A stretch of 64,000 nt of DNA from Streptomyces sclerotialus (lineage in GTDB: Bacteria; Actinomycetota; Actinomycetes; Streptomycetales; Streptomycetaceae). A program made the position numbers and the translations under genes. Positions 36,380 through 46,879 of the stretch are shown in pieces. Under the pieces are notes generated by a model. That model worked only from the letters and a program-made list of their open reading frames with translations, did not search any database and was not told where the DNA came from. The stretch is from positions 1-64,000 of the forward strand of contig JODX01000021.1 in the NCBI GenBank assembly GCA_000719105.1, in the 5' to 3' direction. How positions within the stretch are numbered: the first letter of the stretch is position 1; every line of letters starts with the position of its first letter.

Positions 36380-37015
36380 ATGTCGACCCATGCCAAGCGT
36401 GAACGACTTCTTCTCGCCGACCTGTTGGAGGCGGCGGGACCCGACGCGCCGACCCTGTGCGAGGGCTGGCGCACCCGTGACCTCGCCGCGCACGTGGTGG
36501 TCCGCGAGCGGCGTCCGGACGCCGTCGGAGGCGCCTTCGTCAAGCAGCTCGCGTCGCGGCTGGAGAAGGTGATGGCGGAGTTCGCCGCCAAGCCGTACGA
36601 GGAGCTGGTCCAGCTCGTCCGTACCGGTCCGCCGCGCTTCTCGCCGTTCGCCCTGAAGCAGATCGACGAGGCCGCGAACACGGTCGAGTTCTATGTCCAC
36701 GCCGAGGACGTGCGCCGCGCCCAGCCCGACTGGACCCGCCGCGAGCTGGACCAGGTCTTCCAGGACACGCTCTGGTCCCGGCTGGAGCGGATGGCCCGGC
36801 TGATGGGCCGCAAGGCCCCGACGGGATTGGTGCTGCGCCGCCCTGACGGCCAGACGGTGGTCGCCCACAAGGGCACCCCGGTCGTCACCGTGACCGGGGA
36901 GCCCGCGGAGCTGCTGCTGTTCCTGTACGGCCGACAGCAGGCGGCCGACGTGGAGCTGGACGGCGACAAGGACGCGATCGCGCAGCTGCACGAGACCAAG
37001 CAGCTCGGCATCTGA
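36380..37015 (+). CDS. TIGR03085/maleylpyruvate-isomerase-like (DinB fold) protein
   Basis: A 211-aa protein of the mycothiol-dependent maleylpyruvate isomerase/DinB-like superfamily (TIGR03085 group). [23 protein letters not shown] carries the helix with the metal His; [16 protein letters not shown] supplies the second His-x-x-Asp group. The substrate is unknown. There is no Shine-Dalgarno sequence; TAGGCT (36367-36372) lies 7 nt before the ATG, the pattern of a leaderless gene. It is an island on the plus strand between hisI and the MFS gene. Confidence 0.82.
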   Translation: MSTHAKRERLLLADLLEAAGPDAPTLCEGWRTRDLAAHVVVRERRPDAVGGAFVKQLASRLEKVMAEFAAKPYEELVQLVRTGPPRFSPFALKQIDEAANTVEFYVHAEDVRRAQPDWTRRELDQVFQDTLWSRLERMARLMGRKAPTGLVLRRPDGQTVVAHKGTPVVTVTGEPAELLLFLYGRQQAADVELDGDKDAIAQLHETKQLGI

Positions 37016-37040
37016 CGGGTGCGGTCCCGGTCCGCCGGGC

Positions 37041-38318
37041 TCAGCGCGGAAGCTGGGCCCGGCGCAGGTCGCGGACGCACAGCGGCAGCACCCCACCGAG
37101 GCCGCACACCGCCGCGCTGACGGCGAAGACCGGGCCCGTGCCCCAGACGCCGATCGCCGCGGCGGACAGCGGCATGCCGAGCGGGGCGATGCCGAGGCTG
37201 ACGATGCCGGCGACGGAGCTGACGCGGCCCAGGTAGGCGGGGTCGGAGTGGGTCTGCAGCAGTGCGCCGCACAGGGCGCCGCTGAGCCCGGTGAGCAGGC
37301 CGACGAGCACGGCCACGCCCGCGGCCGCCGCCACGCCCGACGCGTGCGGGATCGCCCCGATCGCGACCGATCCCGCGAGGACGCTCACCGCCATGACGTA
37401 CCCGGCGTGCGGGAGGCGCCCGCGCACGGCCAGCAGCAGTGCGGCCGCCCCCGCGCCGGCGCCGAAGCCCGCGAGCACCCAGCCCGCGCCGGACGCGCCC
37501 CAGCCCCGTTCCTGGGCGAGGAGGGTCAGCCCGACGTTGAGCGGGCCGACGAAGCCCAGGTCGCCGAGGGCGATGCCGATCACCAGCGGGCCGAGGACGC
37601 GGTGGTGGCGGATGTAGCGGAGCCCGTCCTTCAGGTCGCGCCACGGGGTGTGTCCCGCGACCTGGTCGTCGGCGGGCAGCTCGCCGATCCGTACGCCCAC
37701 CAGCAGCGGCAGCGACACCGCGATCAGCAGTCCGGCCAGCCCGAACGCGGCGGCGGGACCGCCCAGCGCCACGGCGAAGCCGCTCAGCGGCCCGCCCACC
37801 ACGGCGGAGAAGCGGATGGCGAGGCCGCGCAGGCCCTGGACCCGGGTGAGCTGGTCCGAGGTGGTGATACGGGCCGGCAGGGCGCCCACGGCCGGCATGA
37901 ACACGGCGTCGACGGTGCCGAAGACGAGGGACAGCACCACCAGCGGCCACAGCCCCGGGCTCGCCGCGAACAGCAGGGCGGCCACCACCAGCACGGTCAC
38001 GCAGCGCACGGCGTCGCTGCCGATGACGACCCTCCGGGGCCCGAACCGGTCGGCGATGACGCCCCCGAACAGCATGAACAGGGCGCGCGGCAGGGCGCTC
38101 AGCGCCGTCACGATCCCGGCCTGCGCGGGCGTACCGGCCTGGACGGCGGCCCACGAGAGCGCCAGGTAGTAGACGTTGTCGCCGAGCATGGACGCGGTGT
38201 AGGCACCGAGCCAGCGCAGGACGTTGCGGTCGCGGTGGGCGGGCCCGTATGCGGGCTTCTCGAACGCAGCGGTCGCGCGTGTCTTCGGCGGGGCGGCTAT
38301 CGCCATGTGATCGGTCAC
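37041..38318 (-). CDS. MFS transporter (EntS/MefA-like drug or metabolite exporter)
   Basis: A 425-aa transporter with 12 predicted helices. The region around helices 2-3 has the MFS loop [16 protein letters not shown]; the first helix [27 protein letters not shown] is typical of the MFS_3 exporters related to EntS. Substrate is unknown. The start is the GTG at 38318, with TAGCCT (38325-38330) 6 nt upstream, probably leaderless; ATG 38306 is possible. It lies beyond the his terminator and is likely a separate unit. Confidence 0.87.
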   Translation of the reverse strand: MTDHMAIAAPPKTRATAAFEKPAYGPAHRDRNVLRWLGAYTASMLGDNVYYLALSWAAVQAGTPAQAGIVTALSALPRALFMLFGGVIADRFGPRRVVIGSDAVRCVTVLVVAALLFAASPGLWPLVVLSLVFGTVDAVFMPAVGALPARITTSDQLTRVQGLRGLAIRFSAVVGGPLSGFAVALGGPAAAFGLAGLLIAVSLPLLVGVRIGELPADDQVAGHTPWRDLKDGLRYIRHHRVLGPLVIGIALGDLGFVGPLNVGLTLLAQERGWGASGAGWVLAGFGAGAGAAALLLAVRGRLPHAGYVMAVSVLAGSVAIGAIPHASGVAAAAGVAVLVGLLTGLSGALCGALLQTHSDPAYLGRVSSVAGIVSLGIAPLGMPLSAAAIGVWGTGPVFAVSAAVCGLGGVLPLCVRDLRRAQLPR

Positions 38319-38351
38319 CGGGCAAGGCTACGAGGCCCTCGCCGGGCGCCG

Positions 38352-38383
38352 AAAAACCCCGGCCACCCGTGGGTTGGCCGGGG
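38352..38383 (-). terminator. Intrinsic terminator of the his operon
   Basis: On the minus strand CCCCGGCCA pairs with TGGCCGGGG (38357-38365 and 38375-38383), and the hairpin is followed directly by TTTTT (38352-38356). It lies 22 bp after hisF and is the only hairpin here with a clear U-tract. Confidence 0.88.
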
Positions 38384-38404
38384 CATATGCGGTGCGCACG
38401 ATCA

Positions 38405-39160
38405 TCACCGCACGGGGTGGCCCGCCTCCCGCAGCGTCGCCTTGACTTCGCCGATGCGAAGATCACCGAAGTGGAACACCGACGCGGCCAGCACGGCGTC
38501 CGCGCCCGCGGCGACGGCCGGGGGGAAGTCCGACAGCCTGCCCGCGCCGCCGGAGGCGATCACCGGGACGGTGACGTGCTTGCGGACGGCCTCGATCATC
38601 TCGATGTCGTAGCCGTCCTTGGTGCCGTCGGCGTCCATCGAGTTCAGCAGGATCTCGCCCGCGCCCAGCTCGGCGGCCCGGTGGGCCCACTCGACCGCGT
38701 CGATGCCGGTGCCCTTGCGACCGCCGTGGGTGGTGACCTCGAAGGAGCCGGTCTCCGTACGGCGGGCGTCCACCGAGAGCACCAGGACCTGTCGGCCGAA
38801 GCGCTCGGCGATCTCGCGGATCAGGTCGGGGCGGGCGATGGCGGCGGTGTTCACGCCGACCTTGTCCGCGCCCGCCCGCAGCAGTTTGTCCACGTCCTCG
38901 GCCGTGCGGACGCCGCCGCCGACCGTCAGGGGGATGAAGACCTGCTCGGCGGTGCGGCGGACCACGTCGTACGTGGTCTCGCGGTTGCCGGACGACGCGG
39001 TGATGTCCAGGAACGTCAGCTCGTCGGCGCCCTCGGCGTCGTACACCTTGGCCATCTCGACGGGGTCGCCCGCGTCGCGCAGGTTCTGGAAGTTGACGCC
39101 CTTGACGACCCGGCCGTTGTCCACGTCCAGGCAGGGGATGACTCGGACCGCCAGGGTCAT
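38405..39160 (-). CDS. hisF: Imidazole glycerol phosphate synthase, cyclase subunit
   Basis: A 251-aa TIM barrel that takes ammonia from HisH and turns PRFAR into imidazole glycerol phosphate and AICAR. The two catalytic aspartates are in [15 protein letters not shown] and LSVDARR; phosphate-binding loops are [10 protein letters not shown] and [12 protein letters not shown] 39160 has GAGGAG upstream. It is the last gene before the operon terminator and lies 31 bp after ridA. Confidence 0.96.
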   Translation of the reverse strand: MTLAVRVIPCLDVDNGRVVKGVNFQNLRDAGDPVEMAKVYDAEGADELTFLDITASSGNRETTYDVVRRTAEQVFIPLTVGGGVRTAEDVDKLLRAGADKVGVNTAAIARPDLIREIAERFGRQVLVLSVDARRTETGSFEVTTHGGRKGTGIDAVEWAHRAAELGAGEILLNSMDADGTKDGYDIEMIEAVRKHVTVPVIASGGAGRLSDFPPAVAAGADAVLAASVFHFGDLRIGEVKATLREAGHPVR

Positions 39161-39191
39161 GAATCCACGGCTCCTCACAGTTACGGCACGA

Positions 39192-39602
39192 TTACTTTAT
39201 GGCTTGATCCGGGCCCCGGAAGGCCTCCAGTTCCACTTCGACCAGGATGCGGGAGTCGATGAAGTTCTCCACGACCAGCAGCGTCGCCACCGGACGCACC
39301 GCGTCGAAGAGCTCCTTGTGGGCCCGCCCCACCTCGTCGACGTCCCGCTGGTGGGTCAGGTACATCCTCGTGCGGATCACCGACTCGATGCCGAGCCCGA
39401 ACTCCGCGATCGCCTCCACCGCGTTGGCGAAGGCCACCTTCGCCTGTTCGTACGGGTCGCCCTCCCCGTACAGCACATCGCCCTTGAAGGACGTCGTGCC
39501 CGCCACCAGCACGCGGTCGCCCGCCGCGACGGCGCGTGCGAAACCGAAGGACTCTTCCCAGGGACTACCGCTCTGCACGCGCCGTACGGCTTCGGAGGTC
39601 AT
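39192..39602 (-). CDS. RidA (YjgF/YER057c/UK114) family protein
   Basis: A 136-aa member of the RidA family, whose typical members hydrolyse reactive enamine/imine intermediates from PLP enzymes. VAGTTSFKG near residue 35 and the Arg in [18 protein letters not shown] match the family, as does the [17 protein letters not shown] end. The active Arg of canonical RidA appears to be this RTRMY arginine. The gene sits between priA and hisF with 30-bp gaps, so it belongs to the his operon. A role in protecting this pathway is inferred. Confidence 0.86.
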   Translation of the reverse strand: MTSEAVRRVQSGSPWEESFGFARAVAAGDRVLVAGTTSFKGDVLYGEGDPYEQAKVAFANAVEAIAEFGLGIESVIRTRMYLTHQRDVDEVGRAHKELFDAVRPVATLLVVENFIDSRILVEVELEAFRGPDQAIK

Positions 39603-39634
39603 GACACCGCATCCCTCTTCACAGTTTCACGAGT

Positions 39635-40357
39635 TCACGACGTGGCCTCGAGGGCCTCTTCCAGGGTGAACGCCTTGGCGTACAGGGCCTTCCCGACGAT
39701 GGCGCCCTCGACACCGAGGGGCACCAGGCCGGCGATGGCCCGCAGGTCGTCCAGCGACGACACGCCGCCGGACGCCACGACCGGGCGGTCCGTCGCCGCG
39801 CAGACGTTCTGGAGCAGCTCCAGGTTGGGGCCCTGGAGCGTGCCGTCCTTGGCGATGTCGGTGACGACGTACCGGGCGCAGCCCTCCTTGTTGAGGCGCT
39901 CCAGCGTCTCGTAGAGGTCGCCGCCGTCGCGGGTCCAGCCGCGGCCGCGGAGCGTGGTGCCCCGTACGTCGAGGCCGACGGCGATCTTGTCGCCGTGCTC
40001 GGCGATGACCTTGGCGACCCACTCGGGGGTCTCCAGGGCGGCCGTGCCCAGGTTGACGCGGGTGCAGCCGGTGGCGAGGGCGGCGGCGAGGGTGTCGTCG
40101 TCGCGGATGCCGCCGGACAGCTCCACCTTGATGTCCATGGCCTTCGCGACCTCGGCGATCAGCGCCCGGTTGTCGCCGGTCCCGAACGCGGCGTCCAGGT
40201 CGACCAGGTGCAGCCACTCGGCGCCCGACCGCTGCCAGGCGAGGGCGGCCTCCAGCGGGGAGCCGTAGGAGGTCTCCGTGCCGGACTCGCCGTGCACGAG
40301 GCGGACGGCCTGGCCGTCACGGACGTCGACGGCGGGGAGGAGTTCGAGCTTGGCCAT
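39635..40357 (-). CDS. priA: Bifunctional HisA/TrpF isomerase PriA
   Basis: A 240-aa TIM barrel. In actinobacteria this enzyme isomerises both ProFAR (histidine) and phosphoribosylanthranilate (tryptophan). The two catalytic aspartates are in [15 protein letters not shown] and [31 protein letters not shown] and [11 protein letters not shown] bind phosphate groups. No trpF is present in the trp clusters here, in line with dual use. Only a 3-bp gap separates it from hisH. Confidence 0.94.
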   Translation of the reverse strand: MAKLELLPAVDVRDGQAVRLVHGESGTETSYGSPLEAALAWQRSGAEWLHLVDLDAAFGTGDNRALIAEVAKAMDIKVELSGGIRDDDTLAAALATGCTRVNLGTAALETPEWVAKVIAEHGDKIAVGLDVRGTTLRGRGWTRDGGDLYETLERLNKEGCARYVVTDIAKDGTLQGPNLELLQNVCAATDRPVVASGGVSSLDDLRAIAGLVPLGVEGAIVGKALYAKAFTLEEALEATS

Positions 40358-40360
40358 GGT

Positions 40361-41005
40361 CTACAGGGTTCCGATCCAGTTGGTGAGCAGCTGCGCTCCG
40401 GCGTCGCCGGACTTCTCGGGGTGGAACTGGGTGGCCCACAGGGCGCCGTTCTCGACGGCCGCCACGAACGGCTTGCCGTGCGTCGACCAGGTCACCAGGG
40501 GGGCCTTCATCGTCGGGTTCGCGGTCTCCAGGGACCAGTCGTGGACGGCGTAGGAGTGCACGAAGTAGAAGCGTGCGTCCTCGTCGAGGCCCGCGAACAG
40601 CTCCGAACCGGCCGGGGCGTCGACCGTGTTCCAGCCCATGTGGGGCACGATGTCGGCCTGGAGGGGCTCCACCGCACCGGGCCACTCGTCGAGGCCCTCG
40701 GTCTCCTCGCCGTGCTCGATGCCGCGCGCGAAGAGGATCTGCATGCCGACGCAGATGCCCATCACGGGGCGTCCGCCGGACAGCCGGCGGCCGACGATCC
40801 AGTCGCCGCGCGCCTCCTTCAGACCGCGCATGCAGGCGGCGAAGGCACCGACGCCGGGCACCAGCAGGCCGTCCGCGTTCATGGCCCTGTCGTAGTCACG
40901 GGTGATCTCGACGTCGGCGCCCGCGCGCGCGAGGGCACGCTCGGCCGACCGGACGTTGCCGAAGCCGTAGTCGAAGACGACGACCTTCTTGGAAGGGGCG
41001 CTCAA
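40361..41005 (-). CDS. hisH: Imidazole glycerol phosphate synthase, glutaminase subunit
   Basis: A class I glutamine amidotransferase that supplies ammonia to HisF. The nucleophile is in [13 protein letters not shown], the His-Glu pair in [28 protein letters not shown] starts the domain. The start is debatable. TTG 41005 overlaps the preceding stop (TTGA) and has GGAGG 7 nt upstream, so I use it (214 aa); GTG 41011 would add two residues but stands only 1 nt from GGAGG. Confidence 0.93.
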   Translation of the reverse strand: MSAPSKKVVVFDYGFGNVRSAERALARAGADVEITRDYDRAMNADGLLVPGVGAFAACMRGLKEARGDWIVGRRLSGGRPVMGICVGMQILFARGIEHGEETEGLDEWPGAVEPLQADIVPHMGWNTVDAPAGSELFAGLDEDARFYFVHSYAVHDWSLETANPTMKAPLVTWSTHGKPFVAAVENGALWATQFHPEKSGDAGAQLLTNWIGTL

Positions 41006-41166
41006 TTCCACACCTCCAGCCTCAGGATGCCCGCGACGAGACACATCGCCGCGCCGATCGAGAGCAGCACGATCAGGCTCTTGGGCATCTTCTGCTTGAC
41101 GAACGAGATGACCCCGCCGAGGAGGAAGAGTCCGACGACGATCAGGAGGGTCGAGAGACCGGTCAC
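41002..41166 (-). CDS. 54-aa two-helix membrane protein in the his operon
   Basis: A 54-aa hydrophobic protein: helix 1 [20 protein letters not shown], a short KQKMPK loop, and helix 2 [21 protein letters not shown]. The GTG overlaps the hisB stop (GTGA), and its own stop overlaps the hisH start, so it is translated as part of the operon. I recognise no family. It could be a membrane tether or stress-related microprotein; no function is claimed. Confidence 0.82.
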   Translation of the reverse strand: MTGLSTLLIVVGLFLLGGVISFVKQKMPKSLIVLLSIGAAMCLVAGILRLEVWN

Positions 41167-41756
41167 AGCGCGCCCTTCGTGGAGGGCAGGATGCCGGCCG
41201 CGCGCGGGTCGCGCTCGCTGGCGTACCGCAGGGCCCGGGCCAGCGCCTTGAACTGGCACTCCACGATGTGGTGGGCGTTGCGCCCGTACGGCACGTGGAC
41301 GTGCAGCGCGATTTGGGCCTGGGCGACGAAGGACTCCAGGATGTGCCGGGTCATCGTCACGTCGTACTCGCCGATCATCGGCGCCATGTTCTCGGGCTCG
41401 GTGTGCACGAGGTACGGGCGGCCGGAGAGGTCGACGGTGACCTGGGCGAGGGACTCGTCCAGCGGGACCGTGCAGTTGCCGAAGCGGTAGATGCCGACCT
41501 TGTCGCCGAGGGCCTGCTTGAAGGCGGCGCCGAGGGCGAGGGCGGTGTCCTCGATGGTGTGGTGCGAGTCGATGTGCAGGTCGCCCTCGGTCTTGACCGT
41601 GAGGTCGAAGAGGCCGTGGCGGCCGAGCTGGTCGAGCATGTGGTCGTAGAAGCCGACGCCGGTCCTGATGTCGGTCTTCCCGGTGCCGTCGAGGTCGATC
41701 TCGACGAGGACGGAGGTCTCCTTGGTGGTCCGCTCCACGCGGCCTACGCGGCTCAT
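41163..41756 (-). CDS. hisB: Imidazoleglycerol-phosphate dehydratase
   Basis: A 197-aa Mn-dependent dehydratase of histidine synthesis. The His-rich metal blocks are [36 protein letters not shown] and [19 protein letters not shown]. There is no fused phosphatase domain, unlike the enterobacterial bifunctional HisB, so histidinol-phosphatase must be encoded elsewhere. The ATG overlaps the hisC stop (ATGA). Confidence 0.96.
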   Translation of the reverse strand: MSRVGRVERTTKETSVLVEIDLDGTGKTDIRTGVGFYDHMLDQLGRHGLFDLTVKTEGDLHIDSHHTIEDTALALGAAFKQALGDKVGIYRFGNCTVPLDESLAQVTVDLSGRPYLVHTEPENMAPMIGEYDVTMTRHILESFVAQAQIALHVHVPYGRNAHHIVECQFKALARALRYASERDPRAAGILPSTKGAL

Positions 41757-42892
41757 GCCTGTCGCTCCTTCTTGAGTTCACGTACCGCGTCGAGGAACGC
41801 GTCGTTCTCGGCGGGGGTTCCGGCGGTCACCCGCAGCCACCCCGGTACGCCGTTGTCCCGGACCAGGACGCCCCGGTCGAGAATCGCCCGCCACGCCTTG
41901 TGGGCGCCGTCCGCGCCGTCGAACCGCCCGAACTGCACGAAGTTCGCGTCCGACTCGGTCACCTCGTAGCCGAGTCCGCGCAGCTCCGCGACCAGCCGGT
42001 CCCGCTCCGCCTTGAGCTGCTCGACGTAGCCGAGCAGCGTGTCGGTGTGCTCCAGGGCGGCCAGCGCGGTCGCCTGGGTGACGGCCGACAGGTGGTACGG
42101 CAGGCGTACGAGCTGTACGGCGTCGACCACGGCCGGGTGCGCGGCGAGGTAGCCGAGGCGCAGGCCGGCGGCCCCGAACGCCTTCGACATCGTGCGCGAG
42201 ACGACGAGGTTCGGGCGGCCCGTCAGCAGCGGCAGCAGCGAGGCGCCGTGGCTGAACTCGATGTACGCCTCGTCGACCACGACCATCGACGGCTTCGCCG
42301 CCTGCGCGGCCTCGTACAGCGCGAGGACCGTCTCGCGCGGGACGGCGTTACCGGTGGGGTTGTTGGGCGTGGTGATGAAGACCACGTCCGGGCGGTGCTC
42401 GGCGATGGCCTTCTCGGCCGCCGCCAGGTCGATGGTGAAGTCGTCGTTGCGGGGGCCGGAGATCCAGCCGGTGCCGGTCCCGCGCGCGATGAGCCCGTGC
42501 ATGGAGTACGAGGGCTCGAAGCCGATCGCGGTGCGGCCGGGCCCGCCGAAGGTCTGCAGCAGCTGCTGGATGACCTCGTTGGAGCCGTTGGCCGCCCAGA
42601 CGTTCTCGGTGGAGACCGGGTGGCCGCCCGTCTTCGTCAGGTACTCGGCCAGCTTCGTGCGCAGCTCGACCGCGTCCCGGTCGGGGTAGCGGTTGAGGTC
42701 GCGGGCCGCCTCGCGCACCCGCTCGGCGATCCGTTCGACGAGCGGCTCGGGCAGCGGGTAGGGGTTCTCGTTGGTGTTCAGGCGTACGGGGACGTCGAGC
42801 TGGGGCGCGCCGTAGGGGGACTTGCCGCGCAGCTCGTCGCGTACGGGGAGGTCGTCGATCTTTACGTCGGTCACGTCGGTCATGTCCGTCAC
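41753..42892 (-). CDS. hisC: Histidinol-phosphate aminotransferase
   Basis: A 379-aa PLP enzyme of fold type [13 protein letters not shown] is the family N-terminal motif, TPNNPTGN and VVDEAYIEF line the cofactor site, and the Schiff-base lysine is in [18 protein letters not shown]. It transaminates imidazole acetol-phosphate with glutamate. The GTG at 42892 has GGAG 5 nt upstream and overlaps the hisD stop; a nearby ATG (42883) is possible. Confidence 0.96.
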   Translation of the reverse strand: MTDMTDVTDVKIDDLPVRDELRGKSPYGAPQLDVPVRLNTNENPYPLPEPLVERIAERVREAARDLNRYPDRDAVELRTKLAEYLTKTGGHPVSTENVWAANGSNEVIQQLLQTFGGPGRTAIGFEPSYSMHGLIARGTGTGWISGPRNDDFTIDLAAAEKAIAEHRPDVVFITTPNNPTGNAVPRETVLALYEAAQAAKPSMVVVDEAYIEFSHGASLLPLLTGRPNLVVSRTMSKAFGAAGLRLGYLAAHPAVVDAVQLVRLPYHLSAVTQATALAALEHTDTLLGYVEQLKAERDRLVAELRGLGYEVTESDANFVQFGRFDGADGAHKAWRAILDRGVLVRDNGVPGWLRVTAGTPAENDAFLDAVRELKKERQA

Positions 42893-44214
42893 TTGCTCTC
42901 CGGCACCTTCCAGCCGAACCGCGCCTTGATCGCCGCGCCGTGCGCGGGCAGGTCCTCCGCCTCCGCCAGCGTCACCACGTGGTGCGCGACGTCCGCCAGC
43001 GCGTCCTGCGTGTAGTCGACGATGTGGATGCCGCGCAGGAAGGACTGGACGGACAGGCCGGAGGAGTGGCAGGCGCAGCCGCCGGTGGGCAGGACGTGGT
43101 TGGAGCCGGCCGCGTAGTCGCCGAGCGAGACGGGGGCCCAGGGGCCGACGAAGACCGCGCCCGCGTTGACGACGCGCTCGGCGAGCGCCGCCGCGTCGGC
43201 CGTCTGGATCTCCAGGTGCTCGGCGCCGTAGGCGTTGACGACCCTCAGGCCCTCCTCCATGCCGTCCACGAGCACGATCGCGGACTGCCGGCCGGCGAGC
43301 GCCGGCCGGATCCGGTCCTCGATGTGCTTGGTGGCCGCGACCTGCGGCTCCAGCTCCTTGGCGACCGCGTCGGCCAGCGTGACCGAGTCGGTGACGAGGA
43401 CGGCGGCGGCCAGCGGGTCGTGCTCGGCCTGGCTGATCAGGTCGGAGGCGACGTGCACCGGGTCGGCGGTGTCGTCGGCGAGGACCGCGATCTCGGTCGG
43501 GCCGGCCTCGGCGTCGATGCCGATGACTCCGGTGAAGTAGCGCTTGGCGGCGGCGACCCAGATGTTGCCGGGGCCGGTGACCATGTTGGCGGGCGGGCAG
43601 GACTCGGTGCCGTACGCGAACATCGCGACCGCGGTGGCGCCGCCGGCCGCGTACACCTCGTCGATGCCGAGGAGGGCGCAGGCGGCGAGGATCGTCGGGT
43701 GCGGGAGGCCCCCGAAGTCGGCCTGGGCCGGGGAGGCGAGCGCGATGGAGCCGACGCCGGCCTCCTGCGCGGGCACCACGTTCATGATCACGGAGGACGG
43801 GTAGACCGACCGGCCGCCGGGCGCGTACAGCCCGACACGCTCGACCGGTACCCACTTCTCGGTGACCGTACCGCCGGGCACGACCTGCGTGGTGTGCGTG
43901 GAGCGGCGCTGCTCGCGGTGGACGATACGGGCGCGGCGGATGGACTCCTCCAGAGCCGCGCGGACGGCCGGGTCGAGCTGCTCCAGCGCCTCGGTGAGGG
44001 CCTCGGCCGGGACCCGTACCGTCTCCAGGCGGACGCCGTCGAACTTCTCCGCGAACTCGATCAGCGCCGCGTCGCCCCGATGATGCACGGCCTCGCAGAT
44101 GGGACGCACCTTCTCCAGGGCGGCCGCGACGTCGAAGTCGGCTCGGGGCAGCAGGTCGCGCAGGGCGGGTCCCTCGGGGAGGGCGTCACCGCGCAGATCG
44201 ATTCGGGAGATCAC
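42889..44214 (-). CDS. hisD: Histidinol dehydrogenase
   Basis: A 441-aa Zn-dependent dehydrogenase that makes the last two oxidations to histidine. Conserved: [44 protein letters not shown] (Zn-binding Gln/His), AEHLEI and [13 protein letters not shown] 44214 is the first codon of the his run. No Shine-Dalgarno sequence is present; GAGAAT lies 8 nt upstream, so it may be leaderless. It heads hisD-hisC-hisB-small-hisH-priA-ridA-hisF. Confidence 0.96.
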   Translation of the reverse strand: MISRIDLRGDALPEGPALRDLLPRADFDVAAALEKVRPICEAVHHRGDAALIEFAEKFDGVRLETVRVPAEALTEALEQLDPAVRAALEESIRRARIVHREQRRSTHTTQVVPGGTVTEKWVPVERVGLYAPGGRSVYPSSVIMNVVPAQEAGVGSIALASPAQADFGGLPHPTILAACALLGIDEVYAAGGATAVAMFAYGTESCPPANMVTGPGNIWVAAAKRYFTGVIGIDAEAGPTEIAVLADDTADPVHVASDLISQAEHDPLAAAVLVTDSVTLADAVAKELEPQVAATKHIEDRIRPALAGRQSAIVLVDGMEEGLRVVNAYGAEHLEIQTADAAALAERVVNAGAVFVGPWAPVSLGDYAAGSNHVLPTGGCACHSSGLSVQSFLRGIHIVDYTQDALADVAHHVVTLAEAEDLPAHGAAIKARFGWKVPESK

Positions 44215-44446
44215 AGGGCCAATTCTCTCAGACGCGTGCGGCGAGCCGTGCGCACGTTCCAGTGGCTGATACACGGCCGGCGGACGGGCGGGAAGATCGC
44301 GTGCACGTGCAGTGTTCAGAATGTCACTCAGCGGGCATGAAACGTGTGTGCGAACCCGCGAGTAGGTGGGGCGGCCGGGAACCTGTGGGAGTCCCGTGCC
44401 CCTCCGGGTGGGGAACGGGGAACGGGGCAGAAGGGACGGACGAGCC

Positions 44447-46027
44447 GTGACCGAAGGTGCCGGCGTCCGGGACGGGGAGCCGCCGGACGATCTGACCGCC
44501 GCCGAGATCGGGATGTGGCAGGCCTTCCGCAACGGCAGCACGTACGACCTGCGCAGCGGGGACGCCGCGGTGGACGATCCGCACTCCGGTCACCCCTGGG
44601 GGCCGGAGCGGACCGTACGGGCGCGCATCGTGTGCTGGCTGCTGCTGGACGGGCCGCCCGCCCTCGCGGGCCGTGTGTCGGCGCTGAAGCTGGTGGGCGT
44701 GCAGATCGTGGGCTCGGTCGACCTGGCGGGCGGCACGGTCGTGCCGTACGTGGAGCTGAAGGGCTGCCGCTTCGAGCGGGAGATCCGGCTGCCGGAGGCG
44801 CGGTTCACCACGGTCCGGCTGCTCGACTGCTCGGTGCCCCGGCTGGAGGCGGCCCGGCTGCACACCGAGGGCGATCTGCATCTGGCGCGCTGCCGGTTCC
44901 ACGGCGGACTGCGGCTCACCGACGCGCACATCGGCACCGACCTGCTGCTCGGCCAGAGTGCGGTCTACCGGGACCGGCGCGGGCGCTCGATCAGCGGCGA
45001 CGGGCTGACGGTCGGGCAGGACCTGCAGGCCGATCTGCTGGAGTCGCACGGCGAGCTCAGTCTGCGCGGCGCCACGATCGGCGTGTCGCTGAGCCTGCGC
45101 GGCGCCCGCCTCTCCAACCAGTACGGGCACCTGGCGCTCAACGCCCCGCAGCTCACCGTGGAGCGCACGCTCTACATGACCCCGGCAGGACTCACCAACC
45201 CGCTCTACACCAGCGGCACCACCCCGGCGCGCGGCACGCGCGTGCAGCGGTTCAGCTGCCAGGGCGGGATCCGGCTCGACGACGGACGGTTCGGCGACGC
45301 GGTGGACCTGGAGTACGCCCTCTTCGTCCTCACCGACGACGAGGAGCTGTCGCTGCGCCGGGTGCAGGTGCCCGAGCTGCGATTCCTCGGCGAGCGGCCG
45401 GAGCGCGGCAAGGTGGTCCTGTCGGGCGCGCGGATCGTCAACCTGATGGACAAGGCGGACAGCTGGCCCGGCCCGGGCAACCTCCAGATGGGCGGCTTCC
45501 AGTACGAGAACCTGGTGCCGCGCGGCCCGTTCCCGCTGGCCAAGCGGCTTCGGTGGGTGGCCGCGGCGACCGCCGAGTACAACCCGGAGCCGTACGAGCG
45601 GCTCGCCGCCGTGCTGCGCGCGGGCGGGGAGGACGAGGACGCGCGCGAGGTGCTGCTCGCCAAGCAGCGCCACCGCCGGGAGAATCTGCCGCTCGCGGGC
45701 AAGGTGTGGGGGTACACCCAGGACTGGACGGTCGGCTACGGGTACCGGCCGGGCCGGGCCGCCGTGTGGATGGCCGTGCTGTGGGCGGCGGCCTCGATCG
45801 CCTTCTCGCGCGCGCACCATCCGCCGATCAAGGGCGGGGAGCACCCGCAGTGGAACGCGTCGCTGTTCGCGCTGGACCTGCTGCTGCCGTTCATCGACCT
45901 CGGCCAGGCCGGGTACTGGCAGCTGCGCGGCGGCTGGCAGTGGCTGGCCGCGGCGGTGGTCATGGCGGGCTGGATCCTGGCGACGGCGGTGGCGGCGGGG
46001 GCGACCCGGCTGCTGACCCGCAACTGA
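44447..46027 (+). CDS. Membrane protein with a long beta-helix-like N-terminal region
   Basis: A 526-aa protein. Residues of about 50-370 consist of repeated short hydrophobic strands with regularly spaced Leu/Val (for example [55 protein letters not shown]), the look of a pentapeptide-like right-handed beta-helix. A helical linker follows, then two or three membrane helices at the C-terminus (about 450-520) with the rest in the cytoplasm. Similar Streptomyces proteins are often named oxidoreductases, but I see no cofactor motif. The GTG start has an AGGGA run about 11 nt upstream. It is divergent from hisD. Confidence 0.78.
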   Translation: MTEGAGVRDGEPPDDLTAAEIGMWQAFRNGSTYDLRSGDAAVDDPHSGHPWGPERTVRARIVCWLLLDGPPALAGRVSALKLVGVQIVGSVDLAGGTVVPYVELKGCRFEREIRLPEARFTTVRLLDCSVPRLEAARLHTEGDLHLARCRFHGGLRLTDAHIGTDLLLGQSAVYRDRRGRSISGDGLTVGQDLQADLLESHGELSLRGATIGVSLSLRGARLSNQYGHLALNAPQLTVERTLYMTPAGLTNPLYTSGTTPARGTRVQRFSCQGGIRLDDGRFGDAVDLEYALFVLTDDEELSLRRVQVPELRFLGERPERGKVVLSGARIVNLMDKADSWPGPGNLQMGGFQYENLVPRGPFPLAKRLRWVAAATAEYNPEPYERLAAVLRAGGEDEDAREVLLAKQRHRRENLPLAGKVWGYTQDWTVGYGYRPGRAAVWMAVLWAAASIAFSRAHHPPIKGGEHPQWNASLFALDLLLPFIDLGQAGYWQLRGGWQWLAAAVVMAGWILATAVAAGATRLLTRN

Positions 46028-46120
46028 CCGGCTGTTCGCCTCCCGGTCCGCCCTCCCCTCCTGCCCATCAAGTGGGCGCGGCCGACACGCGCACCCGGAC
46101 GGCCATTAGGCTCTTGCGTC

Positions 46121-46861
46121 GTGACCACCGTCCGGCTGCCTCTCTTCCCGCTGAACTCGGTGCTGTTCCCGGGACTCGTGCTCCCGCTGAACGTCTTCGA
46201 GGAGCGGTATCGCGCCATGATGCGCGAACTGCTGAAGACCCCCGACTCCGAACCGCGCCGGTTCGCCGTCGTCGCGATCCGCGACGGCCACGAGGTCGCC
46301 GCCAGCGCGCCCGGGATGCCGGATCCGACGGCCGTGCCCGAGCGCGGTCCGGCGGCCGGCTTCGGCGACGACCCGCGCCGGGCGTTCCACGCGGTGGGCT
46401 GCGTCGCGGACGCGGCGACCGTACGGGAGCGCGACGACGGGACGTTCGAGGTGCTGGCGACCGGCACGACCCGGGTGCGCCTCAAGTCGGTGGACGCGTC
46501 CGGCCCGTTCCTCACGGCCGAGCTGGAGGAGCTGGAGGAGCAGCCGGGCGACGAGGCGGGGGCGCTCGCCGAGGGCGTGCTGCGCGCCTTCCGCCAGTAC
46601 CAGAAGCGGCTGGCGGGCGCCCGGGAGCGGTCGCTGTCCACGGGTGCGGACCTGCCGGACGAGCCGTCCGTGGTGTCGTACCTGGTCGCGGCCGCGATGA
46701 TGCTCGACACCCCGACCAAGCAGCGGCTCCTCCAGGCCCCGGACACCGCGTCGCGGCTCCGTGACGAACTGCGGCTGCTGCGCGCGGAGACGGCCATCAT
46801 CCGCAACCTGCCGTCGCTGCCGGCGGCGGATCTGACCCGCGGGCCGACCAGCCTGAACTGA
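46121..46861 (+). CDS. LON substrate-binding domain protein
   Basis: A 246-aa protein with the Lon N-terminal (LAN/PUA-like) fold: VRLPLFPLNSVLFPGLVLPLNVFEERYRAMM, then a variable strand region and a helical end. The AAA+ and protease domains of Lon are absent, so it is a free-standing substrate-binding module of unknown partner. TAGGCT (46107-46112) lies 8 nt before the GTG and no ribosome site is seen, so it may be leaderless. It is followed 18 bp later by the YbaK-like gene. Confidence 0.87.
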   Translation: MTTVRLPLFPLNSVLFPGLVLPLNVFEERYRAMMRELLKTPDSEPRRFAVVAIRDGHEVAASAPGMPDPTAVPERGPAAGFGDDPRRAFHAVGCVADAATVRERDDGTFEVLATGTTRVRLKSVDASGPFLTAELEELEEQPGDEAGALAEGVLRAFRQYQKRLAGARERSLSTGADLPDEPSVVSYLVAAAMMLDTPTKQRLLQAPDTASRLRDELRLLRAETAIIRNLPSLPAADLTRGPTSLN

Positions 46862-46879
46862 CGCACGAGCAGGGAACCC

